A DNA stretch of 64,000 nt from Candidatus Frackibacter sp. WG13 (GTDB taxonomy: Bacteria; Bacillota; Halanaerobiia; Halobacteroidales; Acetohalobiaceae): contig NZ_FOTT01000007.1 of the NCBI RefSeq assembly GCF_900114655.1, forward strand, positions 40,224-104,223. The letters are read 5' to 3'. How positions within the stretch are numbered: position 1 is the first letter of the stretch; every line of letters begins with the position of its first letter. A program made the translations under genes and the position numbers. Shown here piece after piece: positions 1 to 10,058 of this stretch. A model generated the notes under the pieces. The model saw nothing but the letters and a program-made list of their open reading frames with translations. It was not told the DNA's origin and did not search any database.

Positions 1-846
1 TAAAAATCCAAGCTCTTCTCCTAAAACAGAAAAGATAAAATCAGTATGCTTCTCTGGTAAAAAACCTAACTGTGTTTGAGTACCATCAAAGAGTCCTTTT
101 CCTAATAACCCACCAGAACCAACTGCAATCTTTGATTGAATTATATTATAACCATACCCTAATGGATCTAATTTAGGATTCCAGAAGATAATCAATCGCA
201 TTAATTGATACTCTTTTAATGGAATCGGAACTCCGAACTGAAAGTGGGCTATTAACATCCCAGCAACTGAAAGGAAAGCCACTCCTACTATACTAAAATA
301 ATACTTGGCATTGGCCCCAGCAATATAAAAAACACCAGCAAAGATTGATAACATCACTAAAGCTGTTCCTAAGTCATTCTGTAATAGCACAAGTAACATA
401 AATGGAAGAAAATATAGACAAGCAAAGATAAAATGCTTTAATTCTGTTAACTTCTTTCTACGCTTAGCTAAAAAATCAGATAAACTAATAATTAATCCTA
501 ACTTAACCAATTCAGAAGGCTGAAAGTTAACAGGACCCAATTGCAACCAACTTTTTGAACCAGAAATTTCTGTTCCAAATATAAGAACACTAATTAGTAG
601 AATAATGCTTCCTACATAAATTACATCAGAATAATCTCTTAGAATACTATAATCAAATCCTAAACTTATAATCAAAAATATAATACCTAAGATAGTAGCA
701 ATTAACTGTTTAATGACAAACCTATTATTTAAAAAACTATAATCCTGGGTAGCACTATTAATGATAAGTATACCGCTTGCAATTAAGATAAGCACTGTAA
801 TTGGAACTAAATAGTCTAAATTCTGCAACAACCTCCTTGGCCGCAT
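1..846 (-). CDS. rodA: RodA, SEDS-family peptidoglycan glycosyltransferase (partial, C-terminus outside window)
   Basis: This polytopic membrane enzyme polymerises lipid II during cell elongation, working with PBP2. The first 282 codons are visible and the frame runs open off the left edge. Several hydrophobic segments are followed by the SEDS signature [18 protein letters not shown] close to the edge. The ATG at 844-846 follows a strong GGGGAGG ribosome site. The gene lies downstream of the min genes but behind a terminator, so it probably has its own promoter in 847-922. A full RodA is about 370-400 residues, so roughly 100 are missing here. Confidence 0.93.
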   Translation of the reverse strand, partial: MRPRRLLQNLDYLVPITVLILIASGILIINSATQDYSFLNNRFVIKQLIATILGIIFLIISLGFDYSILRDYSDVIYVGSIILLISVLIFGTEISGSKSWLQLGPVNFQPSELVKLGLIISLSDFLAKRRKKLTELKHFIFACLYFLPFMLLVLLQNDLGTALVMLSIFAGVFYIAGANAKYYFSIVGVAFLSVAGMLIAHFQFGVPIPLKEYQLMRLIIFWNPKLDPLGYGYNIIQSKIAVGSGGLLGKGLFDGTQTQLGFLPEKHTDFIFSVLGEELGFL

Positions 847-922
847 TAATTCTACCTCCCCTAGATGACCATCTCCATTATCAATTATATATTAATTTAA
901 TAGAGTAGTCTACCCATTAGGC

Positions 923-953
923 AAAAAATCAGACCAGGTTCCCCTGGTCTGAT
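923..953 (-). terminator. Rho-independent terminator after minE
   Basis: A perfect 11-bp stem (ATCAGACCAGG / CCTGGTCTGAT, 928-953) with a 4-base loop is followed on the minus strand by six T. It begins a few bases after the minE stop and separates the min operon from rodA. Confidence 0.92.
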
Positions 954-959
954 TATAAA

Positions 960-1232
960 TTATTTTCTAGCTCTACGTTTTAATTCCTTAACAGGAATAT
1001 TAGCTACTAAAGCTAATGCATCATCATCCTGTTCTTGGAAATCTATATCTAATTCATGTCTTTCAACTTCAACATATTTAGAAACTACTGTAAGTAACTC
1101 CTCTTTCATATTATCTAATAGTTCAGGAGAAATACTGATCCTATCGTGAATTAAAACTAACTTTAAACGTTCTTTAGCTAAATCTTTACTATTGGCCTCA
1201 TCACTAAAAAAACTTTTAATCTTGTCTAACAC
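960..1232 (-). CDS. minE: MinE, cell division topological specificity factor
   Basis: This 90-residue protein stimulates MinD ATPase and drives Min oscillation, which keeps the Z-ring at mid-cell. It has the usual MinE arrangement: an N-terminal membrane-targeting and anti-MinCD helix (about 1-35, with AKERLKLVLIHDR) and a C-terminal topological specificity domain. It is the last gene of minC-minD-minE, 21 bp after minD. Length and order match the family. Confidence 0.95.
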   Translation of the reverse strand: MLDKIKSFFSDEANSKDLAKERLKLVLIHDRISISPELLDNMKEELLTVVSKYVEVERHELDIDFQEQDDDALALVANIPVKELKRRARK

Positions 1233-1253
1233 TAAATATTCCCCCCTCTCAAG

Positions 1254-2045
1254 TTATGCTAGTCCAATCATTCGCTTAAACTTATTGACCAATCCTTCAT
1301 CTAAAGACATTAACGGAACCTCTTCTCCTATAATTCTTCTCACAATATTATCAAAAGCTTGACCTGATTTTGCATTATTATTTAAGACGATCGGTTCCCC
1401 TGTGTTAGTAGATACTACAATCTTCTCATCATCAGGTACTACCCCTAATAATTTGATTGCTAAAATTTCAATCATATCATCAATATCCATCATATTGCCT
1501 TTCTTAACCATATCCATTCTAATTCGATTAATAATTACTTCTGGCTCTTTAATACCTTCCGCTTCTAACATCCCTATTATTCTGTCAGCATCTCTTACAG
1601 CAGAAACTTCAGGAGTAGTTACAATAATAGCTCTATCAGCACCAGCAATTGCATTCTTAAAGCCTTGTTCAATTCCTGCTGGAGAATCAACAATTACATA
1701 GTCGAACTCTTCTTTTAATTCAGAACATAATTCAGCCATCTCATCTGGATTAACTGCTGTTTTATCTCTAGTTTGCGCTGCTGGTAATAAACAGAGACTA
1801 TTATATCTCTTATCTTTAATTAAGGCCTGCTCTAATCTACAGTTACCTTCCACTACATCAACAATATCATAAACTATCCTATTCTCTAACCCCATAACTA
1901 CATCTAAATTTCTCAAACCAATATCAGCATCTATTAAAGCAACCTTATTGCCTAATTTAGCTAATCCAGTTCCTAAATTTGCTGTGGTAGTAGTCTTGCC
2001 TACCCCACCTTTACCTGAAGTAATTACTAATACTTTACCGGCCAT
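1254..2045 (-). CDS. minD: MinD, septum site-determining ATPase
   Basis: This ParA/MinD-family ATPase recruits MinC to the membrane. The deviant Walker A KGGVGKTT lies at residues 11-18, switch I is DADIGLRNLD, and the C-terminal amphipathic membrane-targeting helix is NKFKRMIGLA. At 263 residues it is full length. It sits between minC (27 bp upstream) and minE. No anomalies were seen. Confidence 0.97.
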   Translation of the reverse strand: MAGKVLVITSGKGGVGKTTTTANLGTGLAKLGNKVALIDADIGLRNLDVVMGLENRIVYDIVDVVEGNCRLEQALIKDKRYNSLCLLPAAQTRDKTAVNPDEMAELCSELKEEFDYVIVDSPAGIEQGFKNAIAGADRAIIVTTPEVSAVRDADRIIGMLEAEGIKEPEVIINRIRMDMVKKGNMMDIDDMIEILAIKLLGVVPDDEKIVVSTNTGEPIVLNNNAKSGQAFDNIVRRIIGEEVPLMSLDEGLVNKFKRMIGLA

Positions 2046-2072
2046 ATAAACTCCTCCCCTTTTTTAAGCTTA

Positions 2073-2705
2073 TTAATTTCTTAAATCCTCAATTAAGATA
2101 GTATCATCTTTTACTGAAGCAATTTCTGGGTTATTAGGATGTTTCACCTCACCATCAGGTGCTCTACAAATCTTGTTACCAATTCTTAATTGCGTAGGCT
2201 GTAAACGAAAAGCAACAATTGTTGCTTCATTGCTTCCATCTACTCCAGCATGAGCAACCCCACGGAAAACACCCATTACTACAATATCTCCTTTTGCTAC
2301 TACCTCTGCTCCAGGATTTACATCACCTATAATTACTATATTCCCATCATACTCAACTGACTGCCCAGAACGCAAAGTACGATGCAAAAATAAAGTAGAT
2401 GTTTCAGGTTCATGCTCAATATTTTGAGCTTTATCTTGAAGATTACTTTGCATATCATCTCGAATAATTTCTATGACTGACAAACCAGGTAAAGAAGCAA
2501 AAGTATCAATTAATACTTCCTTTTCTTCAAAACTTAATTCTCTTCTCCCAACTTCAATTTTAATCTTAGCATTTATAAAAAAATTTTTAGCCTTAGTCAC
2601 TTTCTCCTTTAAGTCTTCCACTAAATAATCGAACCTTAAATCCTCATCTAAGGTAATTATTAAATGTCCTGCTTCCCACTTAAAGAGAATCCTATCTTTC
2701 TGCAT
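2073..2705 (-). CDS. minC: MinC, septum formation inhibitor
   Basis: MinC blocks FtsZ polymerisation away from mid-cell. The N-terminal FtsZ-binding domain (about 1-100) is divergent. The C-terminal right-handed beta-helix (about 105-205) has the typical repeats VIIGDVNPGAEVVAKGDIVV and a GVAHAG turn. At 210 residues it has the family length. It is the first gene of minCDE and lies about 110 bp downstream of mrdA. Confidence 0.94.
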   Translation of the reverse strand: MQKDRILFKWEAGHLIITLDEDLRFDYLVEDLKEKVTKAKNFFINAKIKIEVGRRELSFEEKEVLIDTFASLPGLSVIEIIRDDMQSNLQDKAQNIEHEPETSTLFLHRTLRSGQSVEYDGNIVIIGDVNPGAEVVAKGDIVVMGVFRGVAHAGVDGSNEATIVAFRLQPTQLRIGNKICRAPDGEVKHPNNPEIASVKDDTILIEDLRN

Positions 2706-2817
2706 AATCTACTTTCCCCCTGGTCTTAAATCACCATATTAAATCTCTTATATTTAATATTTCGTGAAAAAGTTTACATTCCCTTTTTTTATGCAGGAAT
2801 TATTTGCTTTTTAGATA

Positions 2818-4692
2818 TTATTCTTCTTTTTCCTCCGATTTCATCTTTGAGTCTAAATAACTACGTAAAATCTTTTTAGCAATTGGAAGCGTATTACTAC
2901 TTGAATCACCATATTCTAAAAAAACAGCTATCGCTATCTGCGGATTTGAAGCAGGAGCGTAACCTGCAAACCAGGCATGATTATTTTTGCCAGGACCAGT
3001 CTGAGCAGTTCCTGTCTTTCCTGCTACCTTAAAATTAAAATCTTCAAATGCTGACCTAGCCGTTCCATAGGTTGTAACACCTACCATCCCTCGCTGTAAA
3101 ATTCTCAAAGTTCTATCTTCCACTGGCAATTTATTAAGAACTTCAGACTTGAAATCCTTGACAATATTACCTTTATAATCGATTACTTTATCTACTATCT
3201 GTGGTGAATATAAAGTTCCTCCATTCGCAACAGTTGCTACCAAACTGGCTAATTGCACTGGAGTTGTTCTTAAATTCCCCTGACCAATAGAAAGATTTAT
3301 AGTATACCCTGGTAACCAAATTTGATTAATTCGTTTATCAAAAGTCTTCTTTCTCCAAGCAGCATCAGGTACTAGACCACTTTCTTCATTAGGAAGATCG
3401 ATACCGGTTTTACTACCTAAACCATATTCCCTAGCATATTTTTGTAATAAACCTTTATCTAACTTATATAATCGATGACCTAATTTATAAAAGACCGTAT
3501 TATTAGAAAAGGCAATTGATTCAATAAAATTAAGAGACCCTTGTCCTCCAGTCCACCAGTTCTCAAACTTTATATTTCCTACTTTATAATAACCGGGATC
3601 ATAGAAATGACTTCCTCCAGTTATTCCTAATTCTTCAATTGCTGCTGTCCCTGTAACTAACTTAAAGATTGACCCAGAAGGTGGAGTACTTCTAATCGCA
3701 CGATTAAATAAAGGTCGTAGAGGGTTAGTATTTAGAGCACGCCACTTACTAATCGAAATCCCACCGGAAAAATATGATAGGTCATATTCAGGAGCACTTG
3801 CTAAAGCTAGTACTTCTCCTGTCTTCGGATTCAGCGCAACTACTGCTCCTCCAGTTGGAGGTTGTACACCTTCATTCACACTACTACTATCATTCTTCTC
3901 TCCTTGTGCCATCTCTTTTCGCAGTCTTTTCAATCCATTCTTTAAATACTTTTCAATAGCCTTTTGTAATTCAAAATCTATATTTAATACCAAATCATTA
4001 CCAGAAATCGGCTGATCAATACCTAAAGTCCGTATCTTCTGCCCTAAACTATTAACTTCAATCTGCTTTCTACCATCTATTCCTTGTAAGTACTTTTCAT
4101 ATTCTTTTTCTAAACCTGTCTTCCCAACAATATCATTAGCCTCATAACCTAAACTACTAAGTCTTTTTAGCTGTGAAGCTGATATTTCTCCTACATAGCC
4201 TAACATGTGACTACCAAAACTATTATAGACATAATCCCGCACTGGGACTTTATCAATAATTACACCTGGCAATTCATTCTTTCTCTCTTCAATTATTACT
4301 AGTTCCTTTTGACTGATATCTCTCTTTAAAATAATAGCCTTATTTTTTAACTTATCATTAACCTTTTCTTTCATTTTTTCAAAATCAATATTTAAAATCT
4401 TACTTACTTTCTGTAAAGTTGAGTTTAATTCATCATTAGCTTTTTCAGGAATAATTGAAACAGTATAAGCTAAACGATTCGAAATTAAAATCTTACCATT
4501 CTGTGCCCTTATCTTCCCTCGTGGAGCTTGAATCTCTCTAATATCAATCCGATTACCGTTTGCCAACTCTTGATATTTTTCACCTAAGACTACCTGTAAA
4601 TAAAATAACCTTCCAACCAGAATTATAAATAAAAGAATAATTATCATTCCAAAATATTTTACTCGTTGGTTAAATCTATCTTCAACATCCAA
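2818..4692 (-). CDS. mrdA: Penicillin-binding protein 2 (elongasome transpeptidase)
   Basis: This monofunctional transpeptidase cross-links peptidoglycan during lateral wall growth with RodA and MreBCD. It has an N-terminal membrane anchor (about 13-33) and a PBP dimerisation domain (about 45-220). The penicillin-binding domain shows SxxK in PPSGSIFK, SNN, and KTG in AGKTGTAQTG. At 624 residues it has the expected length. It is separated from mreD by a 320-bp gap that contains a palindromic element, and it precedes minC. Confidence 0.95.
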   Translation of the reverse strand: MDVEDRFNQRVKYFGMIIILLFIILVGRLFYLQVVLGEKYQELANGNRIDIREIQAPRGKIRAQNGKILISNRLAYTVSIIPEKANDELNSTLQKVSKILNIDFEKMKEKVNDKLKNKAIILKRDISQKELVIIEERKNELPGVIIDKVPVRDYVYNSFGSHMLGYVGEISASQLKRLSSLGYEANDIVGKTGLEKEYEKYLQGIDGRKQIEVNSLGQKIRTLGIDQPISGNDLVLNIDFELQKAIEKYLKNGLKRLRKEMAQGEKNDSSSVNEGVQPPTGGAVVALNPKTGEVLALASAPEYDLSYFSGGISISKWRALNTNPLRPLFNRAIRSTPPSGSIFKLVTGTAAIEELGITGGSHFYDPGYYKVGNIKFENWWTGGQGSLNFIESIAFSNNTVFYKLGHRLYKLDKGLLQKYAREYGLGSKTGIDLPNEESGLVPDAAWRKKTFDKRINQIWLPGYTINLSIGQGNLRTTPVQLASLVATVANGGTLYSPQIVDKVIDYKGNIVKDFKSEVLNKLPVEDRTLRILQRGMVGVTTYGTARSAFEDFNFKVAGKTGTAQTGPGKNNHAWFAGYAPASNPQIAIAVFLEYGDSSSNTLPIAKKILRSYLDSKMKSEEKEE

Positions 4693-4742
4693 CCTTATTG
4701 CCTCCTATTCACCAAAATAATGAGTAAATAATATGGTACACC

Positions 4743-4946
4743 CACAAAAAGGTCACCTTTCGCGGCAGAATACATTTTTCGAAACATCTAAGGTTCGTAT
4801 CCGCCAAAAATAAGGCTTCCTAATCTATAGGACGTCCTGTCCTGAGATTAGCTCACCACGTCCTGTGGTTCGGCCATATTTTCAGCTCCTACTCACCAAG
4901 ATGTTGACCGAAAAATGTATGATTTGCTCAATATGACCTTTTTGTG
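4743..4946. repeat. 204-bp imperfect palindromic element between mreD and mrdA
   Basis: The gap 4693-5012 has no gene. It holds an element with matching inverted ends: CACAAAAAGGTCA at the left and TGACCTTTTTGTG at the right, with a second matching block ACATTTTTCG / CGAAAAATGT about 25 bp further in. The middle contains a nested hairpin CTAATCT...AGATTAG around AGGACGTCCT. It resembles a MITE or a structured RNA or DNA element. No transposase is present. Confidence 0.6.
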
Positions 4947-5012
4947 TTCTAATCATTTATAGTCTTAAATGATTCATTTATGCTTCATCTAGCTTTTTAT
5001 GTTTCAATCATA

Positions 5013-5501
5013 TCATTCTTCAAAATATTTATTATTAATAAAGTAAATAGTTGGATATATAGCTAAGGCTAATATAAGATGATAGACAGTTAATGGAAAT
5101 ATAATCTCTTTAAAATGGTTCCATAACTCAACCTTTAACATAATGTGATCTGTCAATAAAACAACTAAGAGTTGATTTAGAACTGTAGCTAATATCATAG
5201 TAAAAAGAGGAGTAATAATATTTCTATGATATATCTTCTTTTCTAAAAACCCAAATATATAACCTAGAAGCATTTTAGTTACTGTATTAATCCCAAATAA
5301 ACCACTAGAGAATACATCCTGTAAAATACCAGCTATAAACCCTATATATGCTCCTTGTCGATAACCATTAAGTAAAGATAAGCTAATTACTGTAATTAAA
5401 AGTAAGTCTGGAGTTATCCCCCAGACAGGATTAAACGCAAATATAGTGATTTGTAAAATCAATGAAATTAATATTAGCAGAATATATACTGGATACCGCA
5501 T
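5013..5501 (-). CDS. mreD: MreD, rod shape-determining membrane protein
   Basis: A small integral membrane protein of 162 residues with about five hydrophobic segments. The conserved RQGAYIGFIAGILQDVFSS region is typical of MreD. It belongs to the elongasome and is encoded 17 bp after mreC. It is recognised from its size, topology and position in mreB-mreC-mreD. Confidence 0.9.
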   Translation of the reverse strand: MRYPVYILLILISLILQITIFAFNPVWGITPDLLLITVISLSLLNGYRQGAYIGFIAGILQDVFSSGLFGINTVTKMLLGYIFGFLEKKIYHRNIITPLFTMILATVLNQLLVVLLTDHIMLKVELWNHFKEIIFPLTVYHLILALAIYPTIYFINNKYFEE

Positions 5502-5518
5502 CCATCTGCCTCCTGTAA

Positions 5519-6358
5519 TTAAAAATCAGTAATAACTAACACTTCTTCAAAAGTACCTAAGTCAACAAAAGGTTTTAACCTTGCTGAATGGGTTAAACCA
5601 TAATCTTCAGGTTCTACCTTAACGACTTTACCTATCAAGACTCCTTTAGGGTAAAGCTTAGAAAGTCCTGAAGTTATTACTTTATCTCCAACTTCAACAT
5701 TAGCATCCCAAGGAAGTTTATTCATCTTTAATAAATCTGTTTCTGCTAAACTCCCATTAACTATTCCTATTTCTCGTGATTCTTTTTTAGCAATTAAGCC
5801 ACCAATAGTAAAGTTAGAATCATTAAGCAATAGTACCTGAGCACTATAAGTAGAAACCTGCTCCACCCTACCTACTAAATAACCATTATAAGTAACTACT
5901 AACATCTTGGGTTCTAGCCCAGACTTGCTACCACGATTAATAGTTACTATCTGGGACCAGTTATCAGCACTCTTGCCAATAACCTTAGCACCAATAAAAG
6001 TAAATGGTTTTCGAATTTTGAATTCTAACAGTTCTCGTAATCTATCATTTAACTTTGCTGTTTCGTTCAATTGGTGTATCTTCCAGTTCAACTTTTTAAC
6101 TTTCTTTTGTAACCTGTTATTCTCTTCTTTTACTTCTTTGTAGTTAAGTAAAACATTAAGAGTATCATTAAAAGTATCATTGACCCAATTTATCACACCT
6201 AAAAATGGGGCGACCGCATCAATGACTAAACCTTCTCCCCAATCTTTTTCAGGAGCCACAGCTCCAACCAAATTAACCAAAGTTAAGATCAAAATCAGCA
6301 TTACTAAGATTAAAATGAAACGATGATGTTTTTTGAATAAACCAGCCAAGCATACCAC
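5519..6358 (-). CDS. mreC: MreC, rod shape-determining protein
   Basis: MreC is a bitopic scaffold connecting MreB to the periplasmic wall synthases. It has a membrane segment near residues 12-32, a coiled coil (about 70-110) and the periplasmic beta-barrel core, with LVGRVEQVSTYSAQVLLLND and a GDKVITSGLSKLYPKGVLIG motif. The longest frame begins with GTG at 6358. A TTG at 6349, five bases after GGGTGG, gives a more typical N-terminus (AGLFKKHHRF), so the start is uncertain. Confidence 0.93.
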   Translation of the reverse strand: MVCLAGLFKKHHRFILILVMLILILTLVNLVGAVAPEKDWGEGLVIDAVAPFLGVINWVNDTFNDTLNVLLNYKEVKEENNRLQKKVKKLNWKIHQLNETAKLNDRLRELLEFKIRKPFTFIGAKVIGKSADNWSQIVTINRGSKSGLEPKMLVVTYNGYLVGRVEQVSTYSAQVLLLNDSNFTIGGLIAKKESREIGIVNGSLAETDLLKMNKLPWDANVEVGDKVITSGLSKLYPKGVLIGKVVKVEPEDYGLTHSARLKPFVDLGTFEEVLVITDF

Positions 6359-6383
6359 CCACTTTAAGATACTTTCTTATATT

Positions 6384-7424
6384 CTAGGATAAACGTTTAG
6401 GACTAATTAAAACATCTCGTAAAGTATTTAATTCATCTAACACCTTGCCAGTTCCATGCACAACACAATTAAGTGGGTCTTCAGCTAGATAGACCGGCAT
6501 TCCGGTTTCTTCACATAGTAACTGATCTAACCCGGTTAATAGTGAACCTCCTCCAGCCATGATAATACCTCTATCCATAATATCAGCAGATAACTCCGGA
6601 GGTGTTCGCTCTAAAGTATCTTTTACTGCTCTTATTATATCGTCTACCGGTTCTATTAATGCTTCTTTAATCTCTCCCGCACTGACCTTAATTGTCTTTG
6701 GTAAACCATTAACTAAATCTCTACCTCTAATATCTACTTCTTTATTCTCTTCAGTTCCATAAACCGAACCAATCTCCATCTTAACAGATTCAGCAGTTCT
6801 TTCACCGATCATTAAATTATATTGACCTTTAATATAATTAACAATCGCCTCATCCATTTCATCACCGCCGATTCGAATCGATTGCTTAGTAACTATACCG
6901 CCTAAAGAAACAACGGCTACTTCAGTAGTTCCTCCACCTATATCAACTACCATATTACCTGTTGGTTCATGAACAGGAAGTCCAGCTCCAATTGCAGCAG
7001 CCATAGGTTCTTCAATCAAATATGCTTCTCTTGCTCCAGCATGTAAAGCAGCATCAATTACTGCTCTCTTTTCTACTTCAGTTACCCCGGAAGGAACACA
7101 AACGATAATTCTAGGTCTTACTAATCGCTTTCTTTTATGTGCTTTAGTAATAAAATGTCTTAACATCTTTTCTGTAATCTCAAAATTAGCAATAACTCCG
7201 TCTTTCATAGGCCTAATTGCCACAATATTGCCTGGAGTTCTACCAATCATCTTCTTTGCTTCATCGCCTACTTTTAAAACTTCTTGACTATCTTGCCTAA
7301 TTGCTACTACTGAAGGTTCTGTAATTAAAACACCTTTCCCTTTAATATAAACCAATGTATTAGCCGTACCTAAGTCAATCCCCATATCTCTAGAAAATGG
7401 CGCAGTTAAAAAGTTCATTACCAT
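6384..7424 (-). CDS. mreB: MreB, actin-like rod shape protein
   Basis: MreB is the bacterial actin that positions elongasome synthases. The phosphate-1 motif [10 protein letters not shown] (about 17-26), the phosphate-2 motif [13 protein letters not shown] and the adenosine motif [11 protein letters not shown] are all present. At 346 residues it is full length. It is 25 bp from radC and heads mreBCD. Confidence 0.97.
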   Translation of the reverse strand: MVMNFLTAPFSRDMGIDLGTANTLVYIKGKGVLITEPSVVAIRQDSQEVLKVGDEAKKMIGRTPGNIVAIRPMKDGVIANFEITEKMLRHFITKAHKRKRLVRPRIIVCVPSGVTEVEKRAVIDAALHAGAREAYLIEEPMAAAIGAGLPVHEPTGNMVVDIGGGTTEVAVVSLGGIVTKQSIRIGGDEMDEAIVNYIKGQYNLMIGERTAESVKMEIGSVYGTEENKEVDIRGRDLVNGLPKTIKVSAGEIKEALIEPVDDIIRAVKDTLERTPPELSADIMDRGIIMAGGGSLLTGLDQLLCEETGMPVYLAEDPLNCVVHGTGKVLDELNTLRDVLISPKRLS

Positions 7425-7449
7425 CTTTATTTGCTCCTTTCTCCCAACT

Positions 7450-8157
7450 TTATTTAAAATGACCTCTCTCTTTAAGACTAATATAATCTTTATTACCGAT
7501 AATTAAATGGTCTAAAACTTCAATGCCAACTAATCTGCCAACTTCATATAATCTTTTAGTCACCTTAATATCTTCAGTACTAGGTTCAGGATTCCCACTA
7601 GGATGATTATGCGCTAAGATAATTGCTGCACTGCTACGTTTAATCGCAGGCTTGAATACTTCCCGTGGGTGAACAATAGAATTATTTAAACTACCTACTG
7701 AGATCTCTTCTATAGAGATTACTTGATTCTTGGTATCCAACAATAGAATAACAAAGTGCTCCTTACCTAAAAAGGATAATTTAGCTAATAGCAAGTTAGC
7801 AACATCACGAGGCGAAGTAATCACCTGCTTCTCGCTTTCAAAACTAGCCATCCTAATACGACGACCTAACTCGATAGTAGCAGTGATTTGAGCTGCCTTA
7901 GCTACTCCAACCCCTTTAACTTCTTTAAGTTCTTCAATACTCAACTCTTTTATGAACTTCAATCCACCAGCATGCGTCAACAATTTATTAGCTAACTCTA
8001 CAGCTGTATCGGTCTTAGTTCCTGTTCTAATAATTAAAGCTAATAATTCTGCTGTAGACATAGCCTCAGGACCAAACTTAACTAATTTTTCTCTTGGCCT
8101 CTCTTCTTTCGGTAAATCCTTAATCGTCAAATTATATTCCACCAAACATGTCACCAA
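7450..8157 (-). CDS. radC: RadC/JAB-domain protein
   Basis: This is a UPF0758 protein with an N-terminal helix-hairpin-helix region ([11 protein letters not shown], about 80-90) and a C-terminal JAB/MPN metal site, [16 protein letters not shown]. Its role is uncertain, since the old DNA-repair assignment is not well supported. It commonly sits between maf and mreB, as here. The longest frame starts with TTG at 8157. A TTG at 8130 behind GGTGG gives the usual N-terminus ([13 protein letters not shown]) and may be the real start. Confidence 0.92.
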   Translation of the reverse strand: MVTCLVEYNLTIKDLPKEERPREKLVKFGPEAMSTAELLALIIRTGTKTDTAVELANKLLTHAGGLKFIKELSIEELKEVKGVGVAKAAQITATIELGRRIRMASFESEKQVITSPRDVANLLLAKLSFLGKEHFVILLLDTKNQVISIEEISVGSLNNSIVHPREVFKPAIKRSSAAIILAHNHPSGNPEPSTEDIKVTKRLYEVGRLVGIEVLDHLIIGNKDYISLKERGHFK

Positions 8158-8164
8158 CCTTCTT

Positions 8165-8746
8165 TCAGACTAACCGATAACCTAATTCTTGACAGATTAC
8201 AAATAACTTTGTTAAAGGTAAGCCGACAACATTAGAGAATGAACCAGTAATCTTATCTACAAAGATTGCTCCTCTTTCTTGAATAGCATATGCTCCTGCT
8301 TTATCCATTGGTTCACCTGTTGCAATATAGTCCGAAATCTCCTGGTTGGTAAATTGACGCATAGTTACTTCTGTCACTTCATAAATCACTTTCTGGTTAA
8401 GAGTATTAGTATCAATAACTGCTAATCCTGTTATTACTTGATGTTCTTTTCCACTTAACTTAGATAACATCGTAAAAGCCTCATCCTTAGAATTAGGCTT
8501 GCCTAAAACTTCGTCTTCATAAACTACAATAGTATCAGCACCAATAACTAAACTATTCCCTACTCTTTTAGCTACATTCTTCGCCTTAGATAAAGCTAAA
8601 TGCCGTGCTAGTTTAGTAGGACTTTTAATCCTAATCTGACCCTCATCTATATTACTTGGAATTGTAACAAAATCCACACCAATCTGTTCTAATAATTCTT
8701 GTCTTCGTGGTGAAGCAGAGGCTAGTACTATTTTTTTCATTATCAC
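8165..8746 (-). CDS. maf: Maf-like nucleotide pyrophosphatase (dTTP/UTP)
   Basis: Maf proteins hydrolyse canonical or modified NTPs to NMP and PPi and act as house-cleaning enzymes. The N-terminal motif LASASPRRQELL, the DTIVVYEDEVLGKP block and GAYAIQERGA are all typical. At 193 residues it is complete. It probably forms one transcription unit with radC and mreBCD. Confidence 0.94.
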   Translation of the reverse strand: MIMKKIVLASASPRRQELLEQIGVDFVTIPSNIDEGQIRIKSPTKLARHLALSKAKNVAKRVGNSLVIGADTIVVYEDEVLGKPNSKDEAFTMLSKLSGKEHQVITGLAVIDTNTLNQKVIYEVTEVTMRQFTNQEISDYIATGEPMDKAGAYAIQERGAIFVDKITGSFSNVVGLPLTKLFVICQELGYRLV

Positions 8747-8815
8747 TCCTCCATCTGCTATAAAAAAGACACTATTAAACTGACTTCTTCATTACTACGT
8801 AAATTCCTGTTTAAA

Positions 8816-9322
8816 TCAAAGATTTAATCTTAAATGTTCTTCTAAATAGATAACTGCTAAACCAATAAATATTCCCGTAGGTAAAGCAAATAATAATAGA
8901 TAAGGTAAATAATAAATTATACCCCAGTTATCTATAATTAAATATGCTACTAATATTTGACCAACATTATGGGCCACGGCACCTAACAAACTAACTCCTA
9001 TTAAACTAAATTTATCATTTAAATACTTATACGCCAAAGCCATTAAAGTAAAGCTTAATAAACCACCAGCTAAGCTCAAATAAAAACTAGTAGTCATGAA
9101 CGTACCAATTAAAAAGGAAGAGATGATAGTTCTCAATAATAATACCTGAAAACCAGCGCTGTAGCCAAATAATACCAATGATAATAAGATCATAATATTA
9201 GATAGACCTAGCTTAGCTCCAGGTACTATGATTGAAGTAGGGATTAATGCCTCAATCATATGCACTACTACAGCTAAAGAAGCAAATAGAGATATATATA
9301 ACAAACGTTTATATTCAATCAC
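8816..9322 (-). CDS. Gx transporter / heptaprenyl diphosphate synthase component I family membrane protein
   Basis: A 168-residue protein with five or so hydrophobic segments and the motifs VPGAKLGLSNI and GAVAHNVGQILVAYL that are typical of this family. Although it is named for a prenyl synthase component, its topology suggests a small-molecule (ECF-S-like) transporter. The window has a polyprenyl diphosphate synthase (31750-32775) far away, so no direct coupling is evident. It lies upstream of maf in the same direction. Confidence 0.8.
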   Translation of the reverse strand: MIEYKRLLYISLFASLAVVVHMIEALIPTSIIVPGAKLGLSNIMILLSLVLFGYSAGFQVLLLRTIISSFLIGTFMTTSFYLSLAGGLLSFTLMALAYKYLNDKFSLIGVSLLGAVAHNVGQILVAYLIIDNWGIIYYLPYLLLFALPTGIFIGLAVIYLEEHLRLNL

Positions 9323-9437
9323 AATCTCCCCTTCTTCCTTCCTATTTATTATAACAAAACAAATTGAATAATAATCAAGTTTTAAATTATAATTGGAATT
9401 TATCCAACATAAGTAATCTTACTCTTTTAACCTAAAA

Positions 9438-9932
9438 TTATTTATCTATTACTTCTTGCACAATTAGGTCTACTACCTTATTGATTTCTTCATCAGCAAA
9501 TAACTTGTTAGAATTATCCTTATTCTCAACAATAGTCAGTACCTTATCATCATCTAAGTCAAATAAAGGTTTAGCAAATTTAGTTGGTCGAAATATCTCT
9601 ATCTTTGGTTTATCACCTGTCTTATATCCTTCAGTTATAACCAAATCAATATCTTCACTGATATAATTAGCAAGTATGTCATCTAAACCAACCTCTGTAT
9701 CCAATTCTCTAATCATAGCTAATCTATTCTTAGCCGATAAGATAACTGTTTCAGCGCCAGCTTTACGATGTTTCCAACTATCCTTTCCTGGCTTATCTAT
9801 TTCAAAGTTATGAGCATCGTGTTTAATCGTTGCTACCTTATAGCCCCTCTTTATTACTTTAGGAATTAATTGCTCTAAAAAAGTAGTCTTCCCCGAACCA
9901 GAATTCCCTACAATAGATACAACCGGTAACAC
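9438..9932 (-). CDS. mobB: MobB, molybdopterin-guanine dinucleotide biosynthesis adapter
   Basis: A P-loop GTPase that assists MobA in forming the guanine dinucleotide cofactor. The Walker A is GNSGSGKTTF (9-18), followed by the TIKHDAHNFEIDKPGKDSW signature. At 164 residues it is full length. It closes the nap gene set, consistent with supplying the molybdenum cofactor for NapA; mobA lies at 16057. Confidence 0.94.
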   Translation of the reverse strand: MLPVVSIVGNSGSGKTTFLEQLIPKVIKRGYKVATIKHDAHNFEIDKPGKDSWKHRKAGAETVILSAKNRLAMIRELDTEVGLDDILANYISEDIDLVITEGYKTGDKPKIEIFRPTKFAKPLFDLDDDKVLTIVENKDNSNKLFADEEINKVVDLIVQEVIDK

Positions 9933-10058
9933 CTAAAATCACCACCTATTAGTTCTAATAACACAAATTAGAATTTTAATACTTTAAACTCCATAAACAT
10001 TCTTCTTCATAATTAGAGAAAATTCCTTTAAGTTATAGCTATTATTTAAAACAAATTC

